A stretch of DNA of 64,000 nucleotides from an uncultured Prevotellaceae bacterium (GTDB lineage: Bacteria > Bacteroidota > Bacteroidia > Bacteroidales > Muribaculaceae): NCBI GenBank assembly GCA_900316835.1, contig ONEL01000008.1, positions 1 through 64,000 of the forward strand, read 5' to 3'. Each line of letters begins with the position of its first letter. The first letter of the stretch is position 1. This document shows positions 45,638 to 53,098 of this stretch, piece after piece. A program made the position numbers and the translations under genes. The notes under the pieces are model-generated. The model saw only the letters and a program-made list of their open reading frames with translations, searched no databases and was not told the origin of the DNA.

Positions 45638-45741
45638 GAAATTAGTAATTTTCTCATACTGATACGTGGAGCAGGGCGCGACAAGTTAATGTCGTGCTCT
45701 GCTTGCATTTTCATTATAGTGGAATTTTAGCGCGAAGCACA

Positions 45742-45926
45742 CATTACTACTGAAAGGGAGCATGCACAGCATGGCACAAGTCAACAAGGGGGGGCGTGCT
45801 TCGCACTTAAAATTAAATTAAAATTATCTATTGTAGAAAGAGGAAAATTTTTATATTAATTTTTAATAAATTTTAAGCGAAGCGCCCATTACTACTGAAA
45901 GGGAGCATGCACAGCATGGCACAAGT
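45742..45926. repeat. Composite dispersed repeat, locus 2
   Basis: Two perfect 40-base direct copies (45742-45781 and 45887-45926, starting CATTACTACTGAAAGGGAGC and containing the hairpin GCATGCACAGCATGG) flank a core at 45782-45886. The core is the reverse complement of the locus 1 core near 22.5 kb, without the roughly 70-base insert found there. The block lies in the 830-base gap between the last secreted-protein gene and tnaA, directly before the tandem array. No ORF. Confidence 0.85.
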
Positions 45927-45947
45927 TTCCCATCGCAGGAATAATAT

Positions 45948-46390
45948 AATTGTTTGAAATTGTTAGTAATTGTCTGAAAAAAATCTCATCAATTGTCTGA
46001 AAAAAGTTATCCCATCAATTGTCTGTAATAAATCCCCTCAAGTGCACAAAACCATTAGTCCGTAATTGTCTTATAGAAAAAAACAACGAATTAAACAGAT
46101 TAATCTAATTGTTTGAAATTGTTAGTAATTGTCTGAAAAAAATCTCATCAATTGTTTGAAAAATATTCCCATCAATTGTCTGTAATAAATCCCCTCAAGT
46201 GCACAAAGCCATTAGTCCGTAATTGTCTTATAGAAAAAAAACAACGAATTAAACAGATTAATCTAATTGTTTGAAATTGTTAGTAATTGTCTGATAAAAA
46301 TCTCATCAATTGTCTGAAAAAAGTTATCCCATCAATTGTCTGTAATAAATCCCCTCAAGTGCACAAAGTCATTAGTCTGTAATTGTCTTA
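45948..46390. repeat. 158-bp tandem repeat, about 2.8 copies
   Basis: Units begin at 45948, 46107 and 46265 (period 158-159) and are nearly identical. Each holds a sub-repeat based on AATTGTCTG/AATTGTTTG (six or so copies spaced 10-30 bases), the segment CCCCTCAAGTGCACAAA and, between units, CAACGAATTAAACAGATTAATC. No ORF and no CRISPR-like spacer structure. Diverged relatives are at 60072-60137 and 60283-60318. Confidence 0.92.
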
Positions 46391-46400
46391 AGAAACCAAG

Positions 46401-46439
46401 CATATAAAAAACACAAGCCCGGACAATTCCAGGCTTGTG
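46401..46439 (-). terminator. Rho-independent terminator of tnaA
   Basis: On the minus strand the 8-bp stem CACAAGCC / GGCTTGTG is followed by a run of six Ts. It begins about 29 bases past the tnaA stop. Confidence 0.85.
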
Positions 46440-46467
46440 ATACATTCTCTCTATTGTACGCTTGCGA

Positions 46468-47847
46468 TTATTTTCCCAGGCGACGCAGTTTCACGGTGAA
46501 GTGGCGCATGAGTGGTGCTTCCCACTCGATAGCTACACCACGAGTGATCTCGTTGCGACGGTCGTACACATTCTTCAGCGCTGCGGCTATCACATTCATG
46601 TGGTTGTCGGTGTAGACACGACGAGCTATGCAAAGGCGCAGCAGGTCAAGACCACCAAAACGGTTCTCACGAGTCACTGGGTCGCGGTCGGCGAGGATAT
46701 AACCAATCTCGCAACCACGGATGCCTGCCTCAAGATAGAGCTCGCAGGTGAGGGTCTGAGCGGGGAACTCCTCTTTAGGAACGTTGCACAGCACTTTGTC
46801 GGCATCAATAAAGAGGGCATGACCACCCACGGGACGCTGATAGGGGATACCGTACTCGTCGAGCTTGCTTGCCAAGTACTGAACCTGGTGGATGCGAGTC
46901 TCAAGCATTTCAAACTCAGTGTTCTCGTCAAGACCAACAGCCAGAGCATTCAAGTCGCGACCATTCAAGCCACCATAGGTGAGGAAGCCCTCAAAGGGGA
47001 TGCAGAACAGCTTTGCTCCTTCATACCACTCCTCGCGGTTGGTAGCGATAAAGCCACCCATGTTCACGAGACCGTCTTTCTTGGCACTCATGGTCATGGC
47101 ATCAACATAGCTGTACATCTCGCGTGCAATCTCCTTGATAGTCTTGTCGGCATAGCCTTCTTCGCGGGTCTTGATGAAGTAAGAGTTCTCGGCGAAGCGG
47201 GCGCTGTCCATAACAACGGGCACACCATACTTGTGACACAGTTCACAAGTCTCCTTGATATTCTTCATCGACACGGGCTGACCTCCCACCGTGTTGTTAG
47301 TGACAGTGAGCACCATGAATGGCACGTTGCCCTTGTTCTCAACGAGAACCTTCTCAAGCTTCTCGAGCGAAACATTGCCCTTGAAAGGAATCTCGAGTTG
47401 AGTGTCTTTAGCCTCGTCGATAGTCACGTCGATAGCCTTAGCGTGACGGCTCTCAATGTGACCCTTGGTGGTGTCGAAGTGTGCGTTGCCAGGCACTACA
47501 TTACCTTCTTTTACAAGGTAAGAAAACAATACGTTCTCGGCGGCACGACCCTGATGAGTGGGGATGACATATTTAAATCCAAACAGGCGTTGAACAACCT
47601 CTTGGAACTTGTAGAACGAAGTAGCACCAGCATAACTCTCGTCGCCAAGCATCATGGCAGACCACTGACGGTCGCTCATGGCACCTGTGCCCGAGTCGGT
47701 AAGGCAATCAATGTAGACTTGTTCGGCTTTAAGCATAAACACATTGTTGTGGGCTTCTTTGAGCCATTGCTCACGCTGCTCACGTGTGCTCTTCTTCAAT
47801 GGCTCAATCATTTTGATTTTCCAGGATTCTGCAAATGGTAGTTCCAT
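46468..47847 (-). CDS. tnaA: Tryptophanase (beta-eliminating lyase)
   Basis: PLP enzyme that splits tryptophan to indole, pyruvate and ammonia. The 459 residues show DLLTDSGTG-type CLTDSGTGAMSDRQW, THQGRAAENVLF, the FDTTKGH substrate loop, DSARFAENSYFIK, the PLP lysine in MSAKKDGLVNMGG (Lys257 by count) and AGIRGCEIG. Tyrosine phenol-lyase is the close alternative. FDTTKGH resembles tryptophanase (FDTTQGH in E. coli) rather than TPL (FTTTRYH), which favours indole production. The gene has a roughly 300-base leader with a short ORF and is closed by a terminator. The opposite strand is open over the whole gene, but its translation resembles no protein. Confidence 0.88.
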   Translation of the reverse strand: MELPFAESWKIKMIEPLKKSTREQREQWLKEAHNNVFMLKAEQVYIDCLTDSGTGAMSDRQWSAMMLGDESYAGATSFYKFQEVVQRLFGFKYVIPTHQGRAAENVLFSYLVKEGNVVPGNAHFDTTKGHIESRHAKAIDVTIDEAKDTQLEIPFKGNVSLEKLEKVLVENKGNVPFMVLTVTNNTVGGQPVSMKNIKETCELCHKYGVPVVMDSARFAENSYFIKTREEGYADKTIKEIAREMYSYVDAMTMSAKKDGLVNMGGFIATNREEWYEGAKLFCIPFEGFLTYGGLNGRDLNALAVGLDENTEFEMLETRIHQVQYLASKLDEYGIPYQRPVGGHALFIDADKVLCNVPKEEFPAQTLTCELYLEAGIRGCEIGYILADRDPVTRENRFGGLDLLRLCIARRVYTDNHMNVIAAALKNVYDRRNEITRGVAIEWEAPLMRHFTVKLRRLGK

Positions 47848-48053
47848 AATAATTGTAAAATATTTTTAGGTTGTGAGGCTTGGCACTCACTAGCTCTTGC
47901 ATGGTGATGCAATCATAGCTTGCACTTTGCCACGGTTATTATTGATAATGTGTAGATTGCTAAATGTGATTGACAGAATGATGATGTTGAGCTCTTTAGT
48001 TAATTGTTACTCAACATGCGTCACGCCTGCTGACTAAAACAAGCAGGGTGAAG

Positions 48054-48137
48054 TTATTGGTAATAATGGTCTATGTCCTTGATGTTAAGGAACTTGTGCG
48101 ATATGTGCGCACTGGATATTTTATTTCTTATCTCCAT
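48054..48137 (-). CDS. Candidate 27-codon leader peptide of tnaA
   Basis: On the minus strand an ATG 18 bases past the TACTTTTG box opens a 27-codon frame. It encodes a start EIRNKISSAHISH and an end KFLNIKDIDHYYQ. The order K-(W/F)-x-N-I ... D-H recalls the E. coli tryptophanase leader TnaC (KWFNIDNKIVDHRP). However, the regulatory Trp is Phe here and the terminal Pro is absent. A stem CCTGCT / AGCAGG starts about 15 bases after the stop codon. Peptide reality and function are inference. Confidence 0.35.
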   Translation of the reverse strand: MEIRNKISSAHISHKFLNIKDIDHYYQ

Positions 48138-48155
48138 TTACTAATTATTCTTGCG

Positions 48156-48163
48156 CAAAAGTA
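48156..48163 (-). promoter_or_regulatory. Bacteroidota -7 box for tnaA
   Basis: CAAAAGTA on the plus strand reads TACTTTTG on the minus strand. It lies 309 bases before the tnaA ATG, giving an unusually long leader for this window. Confidence 0.55.
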
Positions 48164-48270
48164 TAAAATTTAACACATAATTCAAAGACATTAACAGCTT
48201 CTTTAATTTTTATTAAGAAAAGAGGGCGAGGTAAAATGAAGAATCTCTTGAAAACTTCTCATCTTGTGGA

Positions 48271-48319
48271 TGAACTGCACCTCAAAAGTTTTTGTGTCTA
48301 ACTTTTGGGGTGCACTTCA
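48271..48319. repeat. Palindromic IS-end remnant 1
   Basis: About 49 bases. TGAACTGCACCTCAAAAGTT is followed after a 9-base loop by AACTTTTGGGGTGCACTTCA, its near-complement. The arms look like facing terminal inverted repeats of an IS3-type element (TG...CCCCAAAAGTT) with the interior gone. Confidence 0.7.
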
Positions 48320-48527
48320 AAATGTGATAAAAGGCGCAGCTGAGGGTGTGTCATAATGTAATAAAAGGCGCTGCTCCCCCTCTAAGATAGAGCGGGCAGG
48401 GGGGAGTATGAAAACCTTAATGTCATTTACAGCGTTGATTATCAACCTATTCTGCACCATCATACTCCTCCGCCCTTCGGGCACCTCCTCTATCTTAGAG
48501 GAGGAGTTCTCATGAGATTTCGCATTT
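48320..48527. repeat. MITE-like segment between two IS-end palindromes
   Basis: Contains a 20-base imperfect direct repeat, AATGT(G/A)ATAAAAGGCGC (48320 and 48355), and outer arms CTCCCCCTCTAAGATAGAG (48374) and CTCTATCTTAGAGGAGGAG (48488) that are inverted copies of each other. A 35-codon ORF inside (48409) is probably chance. It fills most of the 756-base gap between tnaA and sodB. Confidence 0.6.
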
Positions 48528-48574
48528 TGAAGTGGACCCCAAAAGTTTTTTGTCCAACTTTTGGGTCCACTTCA
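48528..48574. repeat. Palindromic IS-end remnant 2
   Basis: TGAAGTGGACCCCAAAAGTT, 8 bases, then AACTTTTGGGTCCACTTCA (one-base bulge). It has the same design as the palindrome at 48271 but a different outer sequence. It lies 30 bases past the sodB stop and could also act as its terminator. Confidence 0.75.
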
Positions 48575-48603
48575 TTTTGACACGCCATCCTTAAGCGGTG
48601 CCA

Positions 48604-49185
48604 CTATTTCATGTAACGATTGTTGATTTCTTCCCAGTTGAGGATTGACCACAGCGCGTTAATGTGGCCGGGACGGCTATTGCGATAGTCAATGTAGTAA
48701 GCGTGTTCCCACACGTCGAAGCACATGAGGGGATTCATGCCACGGGTCACGGGATTGCTGGCGTTGGGCTCTTGCAGGATGTGAAGCTTGCCATCGCTGT
48801 CGCTTGCTAGCCATGCCCAGCCTGAGCCAAAGAGTGTGGCAGCGGCAGTGTTGAATTTCTCCTTGAACGCCTCAAGCGAGCCAAACTGCTTGTCAATGGC
48901 GTGCGCCAGTTCTCCCACAGGGTGGTTGTCCTGACTAGGTGCTTTGAATTGTAGGAAATACAGGTTGTGGTTGAGAATTTGTCCGGCATTGTTAAAGATG
49001 CCTCCACTTGCATTCTTGACAATTTCCTCGAGTGATTTGTCTTCAAATCCACTCCCTGGAAGCAGGTTGTTGAGGTTGTTAATATAGGTAGCCAAGTGCT
49101 TGCCGTGATGATACTCTAGAGTCTCGGCACTTACTACAGGTGCTAAGTCGTTAATGCCGTAAGGTAAATCAATGAGTTTGAACAT
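48604..49185 (-). CDS. sodB: Superoxide dismutase (Fe/Mn family)
   Basis: Cytoplasmic detoxification of superoxide. The 193 residues have the four metal ligands: His27 (EYHHGKH), His73 (LNHNLYF), Asp157 and His161 (DVWEHAYYIDYRN). The SGWAWLASDSDGKL segment precedes them. Iron or cambialistic metal use is usual in Bacteroidales; the sequence does not decide it. It stands alone between repeat-filled and intergenic DNA. Confidence 0.95.
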   Translation of the reverse strand: MFKLIDLPYGINDLAPVVSAETLEYHHGKHLATYINNLNNLLPGSGFEDKSLEEIVKNASGGIFNNAGQILNHNLYFLQFKAPSQDNHPVGELAHAIDKQFGSLEAFKEKFNTAAATLFGSGWAWLASDSDGKLHILQEPNASNPVTRGMNPLMCFDVWEHAYYIDYRNSRPGHINALWSILNWEEINNRYMK

Positions 49186-49360
49186 AATTGTGAGGTTTAG
49201 AATTTTTTATTATGATTTATTGTATTCACATTTTTTGAAAAAATGTTTATTTTTAAATTCGTTCATTGAACAACATTGTAAAGTTAGTGATTTTTCTATA
49301 ATTACCACTAAGTTGACACTTTTTTTTATTAAAAATTAATGCGGAGTGGTAAAATGTGTT

Positions 49361-49368
49361 TACCTTTG
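49361..49368 (+). promoter_or_regulatory. Bacteroidota -7 box for the PQQ-propeller gene
   Basis: TACCTTTG, 25 bases before ATG 49394. It rules out the longer ORF start at 49346, which lies upstream of it. Confidence 0.75.
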
Positions 49369-49393
49369 TGACTTAAAAATAATTTTAACAATT

Positions 49394-50971
49394 ATGAGTA
49401 TCAATTTTTTTAGATATAGTGCTTTATCCTTCGTTGCGCTGATGCTAACGGCTATTCTTTTTTCATGTAATGGAATTGCGAAGAAAAGCGGTAATAATGT
49501 GGATAGCGTGGAGAATGAAATCGACAATGTGATGCTGCCCGACACCATGTTTGAGTCGGTGGGTGACTTGGACTTTGATGTGGAAATAATCGACACTGCC
49601 ACCAGTGGCATGTTAAACTCACTTGCCGACCTCTACGACTCGGTGCCAGGGATTTTCACCTTCCGTGGCGATCAGAGTCGCGATGCGAGATATTTTAGCG
49701 GCAAGGTTAAAGGAACTCCCACTAGAATTGTGCGTGACTGGGTTGCCAAGACTGCCGTTCGTGGTAAGTGGGGTGGCGGTTCAGGATGGACCGGGCAGCC
49801 GGTGTATGTCAAGTGGAGTGACGATCAAGTGGAGCAGTTTAAGAAATCGTCTCCCGAGATTACTGCTAATTTTAAGAATGAGGAAATAATAGTGGGCTCG
49901 CTATGTGGTGAGGTCTATTTCATTGATTTCGCTACAGGCGAAAACAGTCGCAGCCCGCTCGATGTGGGTAATCCGGTGAAAGGCTCGGTTTCGCTCGACC
50001 CGGCAATGAATGGTAGCCTTTATGTGGGACATGGCATCCCCGAAAATCAACCCTTCGGGCACATTGCCGTGGATTTATATTCACATCAGCGAGCCTATGT
50101 GTGGGGACGCGACGCTAAGTCAAAACGTAGCTGGGGAGCTTACGACTCGTCGCCTATTGCTGCCGGGCAATTCCTTTTCTGGCCTGGAGAGAATGGCACT
50201 ATCTATAAATATGAACGCTTGGGCAATGGCGAGCTAAAGATGCACACTACATTGCGCTACATCGTTAAAGGCGACCGTTGTGCCGGAATAGAGTCGAGCA
50301 TGGCGGTATACAAGAATTATGGTTACGTGGGCGACAATCATGGCGACATCTTGTGCATTAACCTTAACACCATGAAGCCGGTGTGGCACTACGACAACTG
50401 CGACGACATTGATGGCACTATCGTTCTTGAAGTGGTGGATGGTGTGCCTATGCTATACTGTGGTTGCGAAGTGGACTTGCAAGGTGGCGGTGACACGCGC
50501 ACTCATTTTGTGAAAATTAATGGACTCACTGGTGAGCAGGTGTGGGAATGGTCGGCGCCTAGCTGTCGCAGCTACCAGGGCGACAAGCACTTTGATGGTG
50601 GTCTCTATTGCACTCCCTTGCTGGGTGACGGCAACTGCAAGGATATGATTTTCGCCTCGTTTAATCAACTCGACAATAGCAATAATTCGGAGTTCCTTGC
50701 ATTCGACAAGAACACAGGTCGCCTCATTTATCGCAAGCCACTCACTTTCTACGCGTGGTCGTCGCCGGTGGGGTTCTATAACGAGAATAACGAGCTGTTT
50801 GTCGTTATTGGTAATTCCAGTGGTCATCTCTATCTGTTCAATGCCAAGACAGGTGATATGCTCTTCGACCAGGTGATGTCGAGCAACTTTGAATCATCAC
50901 CGGTGGTAATAGGAAACTCGCTTGTGGTTGGTTCGCGCGATGGAGGAATCTATCGCTTCCATGTGGAGTGA
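49394..50971 (+). CDS. Lipoprotein with PQQ-like beta-propeller
   Basis: 525 residues from ATG 49394. The N-terminus is a lipoprotein signal (LMLTAILFSCNG, lipid Cys near residue 25). The mature protein is built of beta-propeller blades with PQQ-like repeats: GEVYFIDFATGE, DILCINLNTMKPVWHYD, KINGLTGEQVWEW, LAFDKNTGRLIYRKPL, LYLFNAKTGDMLFDQ and SRDGGIYRF. A segment GIFTFRGDQSRDARYF opens the propeller, as in other Bacteroidales members. BamB is a distant relative, but this protein is longer and not next to der. Role unknown, probably a periplasmic or surface scaffold. Confidence 0.85.
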   Translation: MSINFFRYSALSFVALMLTAILFSCNGIAKKSGNNVDSVENEIDNVMLPDTMFESVGDLDFDVEIIDTATSGMLNSLADLYDSVPGIFTFRGDQSRDARYFSGKVKGTPTRIVRDWVAKTAVRGKWGGGSGWTGQPVYVKWSDDQVEQFKKSSPEITANFKNEEIIVGSLCGEVYFIDFATGENSRSPLDVGNPVKGSVSLDPAMNGSLYVGHGIPENQPFGHIAVDLYSHQRAYVWGRDAKSKRSWGAYDSSPIAAGQFLFWPGENGTIYKYERLGNGELKMHTTLRYIVKGDRCAGIESSMAVYKNYGYVGDNHGDILCINLNTMKPVWHYDNCDDIDGTIVLEVVDGVPMLYCGCEVDLQGGGDTRTHFVKINGLTGEQVWEWSAPSCRSYQGDKHFDGGLYCTPLLGDGNCKDMIFASFNQLDNSNNSEFLAFDKNTGRLIYRKPLTFYAWSSPVGFYNENNELFVVIGNSSGHLYLFNAKTGDMLFDQVMSSNFESSPVVIGNSLVVGSRDGGIYRFHVE

Positions 50972-51030
50972 TTTTTAGCGTTTTTTTCATGGGTGTAGTG
51001 TCAAGAATTGCGCATTTGCGATTTTTGTTG

Positions 51031-51038
51031 TACCTTTG
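51031..51038 (+). promoter_or_regulatory. Bacteroidota -7 box for the EamA gene
   Basis: TACCTTTG ends 20 bases before ATG 51059 and shows that the upstream in-frame start at 51008 is not used. Confidence 0.75.
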
Positions 51039-51058
51039 CACCCCAAAATGAGGTTTAT

Positions 51059-51937
51059 ATGTGGATATTACTCGCTGTAATATCGTCTATTAGTCTGGGT
51101 TTCTTCGATGTGTTCAAGAAACTCTCGCTTGAGCGCAACAACGTGTATGTTGTGCTTTTCCTCAATGTCTCGCTGTGTGCCGTTTTGTTGTCACCTCTCA
51201 CGGTGATGTCGCTGCTTGGCAATGAGAATTGCGCATTGACGGTGACAGGGCATTTGTTGATTTTTATTAAGTCGCTCATTGTCACCTCTTCATGGCTGCT
51301 GGGATTTATCTCAATTAAGTATCTGCCACTCAGCATTAGTGGCTCAATCAACGCCACCCGTCCTATCCTTGTGCTACTTGGAGCTATCGCTATCTTTGGC
51401 GAGAGCCCTAACACTATCCAGTGGATGGGTATCATCTTGGGCTTTGTGTCGTTGCTGTGGGTGGGATTTATAGGCCGTAAAGAAAAAATCGAGAAGGGTA
51501 TTGGCAAGCTCATTATCTTGGGCATTCTCTCGGTGGTGCTATGGGCAATTAGCGGTCTCTACGACAAGTGGCTCATAAGCAACGGCTACATGCCACTGTC
51601 GATTGAAGCGTGGTATCCTCTTTATCAAACCTTGATAATGCTTGTTGTGCTAGCTTTCGCTCGTAAAGGGCATCGCAGTCCCGACCGTTTTCACTGGTCA
51701 CGCAATATCATTGTGATATCAATTTTTATTATTGTCGCTGATATCACTTATTTCTATAGCCTTTCTTATCCTGAATCTTTAGTGTCGATTGCCTCCATGA
51801 TACGCCGTGGAAGTTCACTGGTGGCTTTCTTCTTTGGAGTATTGGTACTAAAAGAGAAAAACCTGCGTCTCAAGATAATAGACCAGGTTATCCTCATCGC
51901 CGGAATGACGTTAATTATTATAGGAAGCCTTAATTAA
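51059..51937 (+). CDS. EamA/DMT-family transporter
   Basis: 292 residues from ATG 51059. About ten hydrophobic helices are arranged as two EamA repeats, each ending in a typical Gly-rich helix (INATRPILVLLGAIAIFGE in the first half; MIRRGSSLVAFFFGVLVLKEKNLRLK in the second). Drug/metabolite transporters of this family export or import small metabolites; the substrate cannot be told. No operon partner: the next gene is convergent. Confidence 0.88.
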   Translation: MWILLAVISSISLGFFDVFKKLSLERNNVYVVLFLNVSLCAVLLSPLTVMSLLGNENCALTVTGHLLIFIKSLIVTSSWLLGFISIKYLPLSISGSINATRPILVLLGAIAIFGESPNTIQWMGIILGFVSLLWVGFIGRKEKIEKGIGKLIILGILSVVLWAISGLYDKWLISNGYMPLSIEAWYPLYQTLIMLVVLAFARKGHRSPDRFHWSRNIIVISIFIIVADITYFYSLSYPESLVSIASMIRRGSSLVAFFFGVLVLKEKNLRLKIIDQVILIAGMTLIIIGSLN

Positions 51938-51994
51938 CGCATAATTCGCGCTAGTGTAGCGTTTCCAGTAAATCCATGACTAATTTCTACACTG

Positions 51995-53098
51995 CTATTT
52001 AGCTACAGGAATCTTGTCGATGCGGCGCTGGTGACGCCCGCCTTCAAAGGGGGTGGCAAGGAAAGTTTTTACCATCTCAATGGCTTCGTCGTTGGTGATA
52101 AATCGTCCTGGCATGGCAAGGACGTTGGCGTCGTTGTGCTGGCGGGCAAGGCGTGCCACCTCAGGAATCCAGCACAGTGCCGAGCGTATGCCCTGGTGCT
52201 TGTTGAGGGTGATGTTAATGCCTTCGCCACTGCCACACACAGCAATGCCTGGATAGCATTCACCGCTTTCCACTGCCAGTGCGCAGGGATGGGCAAAGTC
52301 GGGGTAGTCACAGCTTTCTTCGCTGTAAGTGCCAAAGTCTTTATATTCAATGTTGTTATCCTTAAGAAAGCCGATAACTGCTTGCTTGGTGGCATAGCCT
52401 GCGTGGTCGCTACACAGTGCTACAGGAGTGCCTGGTTTCAAGATTGATGTCATATTGCTCTTTTGATTGATTAGTTGGTTGAATATTTGGTCAAATTTCT
52501 CACGCGTTGCGACAGGGTCTTTTAGTATCGCTCTGAAATCTGCAAGACGGCGGGCATTGTCGCTCTGAGGAATCCAAAGCTGCAGGTAGCCCCCGTCGGC
52601 ATATTTTTCTCTCATGTGCTCAATAAATCGCTCATAGTGTTCCTCACGGCTCAGGCCGTGGTAGTGCTTGAACGAGAACTGGATGGTGCGGCGCACTATG
52701 GTGTCGGCATCAATCTGGCGGTCGGCCTCGGCTACAAGGCGTCCGTAGATGGAGCGTGGCTCGTGGTCGCTCGAGGCGCGATGGTCTTCGGCTGCCTGAG
52801 CAATAGTCTCAATCTGCTCGGGCGTGAACCACTTGCGCAGGCGTGAGTCTTCACGAATAATGCGTGCGCTCTCGATGTGATGCACCTCGCGTCCCACTTC
52901 TAGACCTAGGTCGTGATAGGCTGCCGCAACCAGCAGCATGGTGCGCTTCACGGTGGGGTAGTGCTGTGCCAGTTTCAGGCTCTCCTGCATCACATAGTGC
53001 ACATGCTCGCGGCGATGAGCAGCATCAAAGGCATCATAGCGTGGCACAATCTCCTGTTCCAGGAATTGCTCTATCTCTTTATAACTATTTATGTCCAT
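51995..53098 (-). CDS. Fusion of HD phosphohydrolase and ribose-5-phosphate isomerase B
   Basis: A 367-residue two-domain protein. Residues 1 to about 210 are an HD domain: EHVHYVM (His32/His34), the HD pair in AAYHDLG (His62-Asp63), EDHRAS and EADRQID (Asp127). Residues about 220-367 are RpiB (LacA/RpiB family): LCSDHAGYATKQAVIGFL, GIAVCGSGEGINITLNKHQGIRSALC and RHNDANVLAMPGRFI-type QHNDANVLAMPGRF. RpiB interconverts ribose-5- and ribulose-5-phosphate. An in-frame ATG at residue 216 (nt 52453) could also give free RpiB. It overlaps lpxB by 14 bases and is presumably co-transcribed with it. The HD substrate is unknown; a nucleotide is possible. Confidence 0.9.
   Translation of the reverse strand: MDINSYKEIEQFLEQEIVPRYDAFDAAHRREHVHYVMQESLKLAQHYPTVKRTMLLVAAAYHDLGLEVGREVHHIESARIIREDSRLRKWFTPEQIETIAQAAEDHRASSDHEPRSIYGRLVAEADRQIDADTIVRRTIQFSFKHYHGLSREEHYERFIEHMREKYADGGYLQLWIPQSDNARRLADFRAILKDPVATREKFDQIFNQLINQKSNMTSILKPGTPVALCSDHAGYATKQAVIGFLKDNNIEYKDFGTYSEESCDYPDFAHPCALAVESGECYPGIAVCGSGEGINITLNKHQGIRSALCWIPEVARLARQHNDANVLAMPGRFITNDEAIEMVKTFLATPFEGGRHQRRIDKIPVAK

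Noticed and set aside
45948..46390. CRISPR array
   Set aside because: The repeat unit is 158 bp and the units are nearly identical throughout. There are no unique spacers and no cas genes.
46462..47841. A 459-codon plus-strand ORF covering almost exactly the tnaA gene on the other strand
   Set aside because: It is antisense to a clear tryptophanase with catalytic motifs. Its translation resembles no protein, and codon bias of the real gene explains the open frame.
48409..48516. A 35-codon ORF starting with a hydrophobic segment
   Set aside because: It lies within the MITE-like repeat, spans its inverted arm and has no promoter or ribosome-binding context.
49346..49393. Upstream start for the PQQ-propeller lipoprotein
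   Set aside because: The promoter box at 49361-49368 lies inside this extension, and the lipoprotein signal begins only at 49394.
51008..51058. Upstream start for the EamA transporter
   Set aside because: The promoter box at 51031-51038 lies inside the extension. The Cys-rich extra residues are not family-like.
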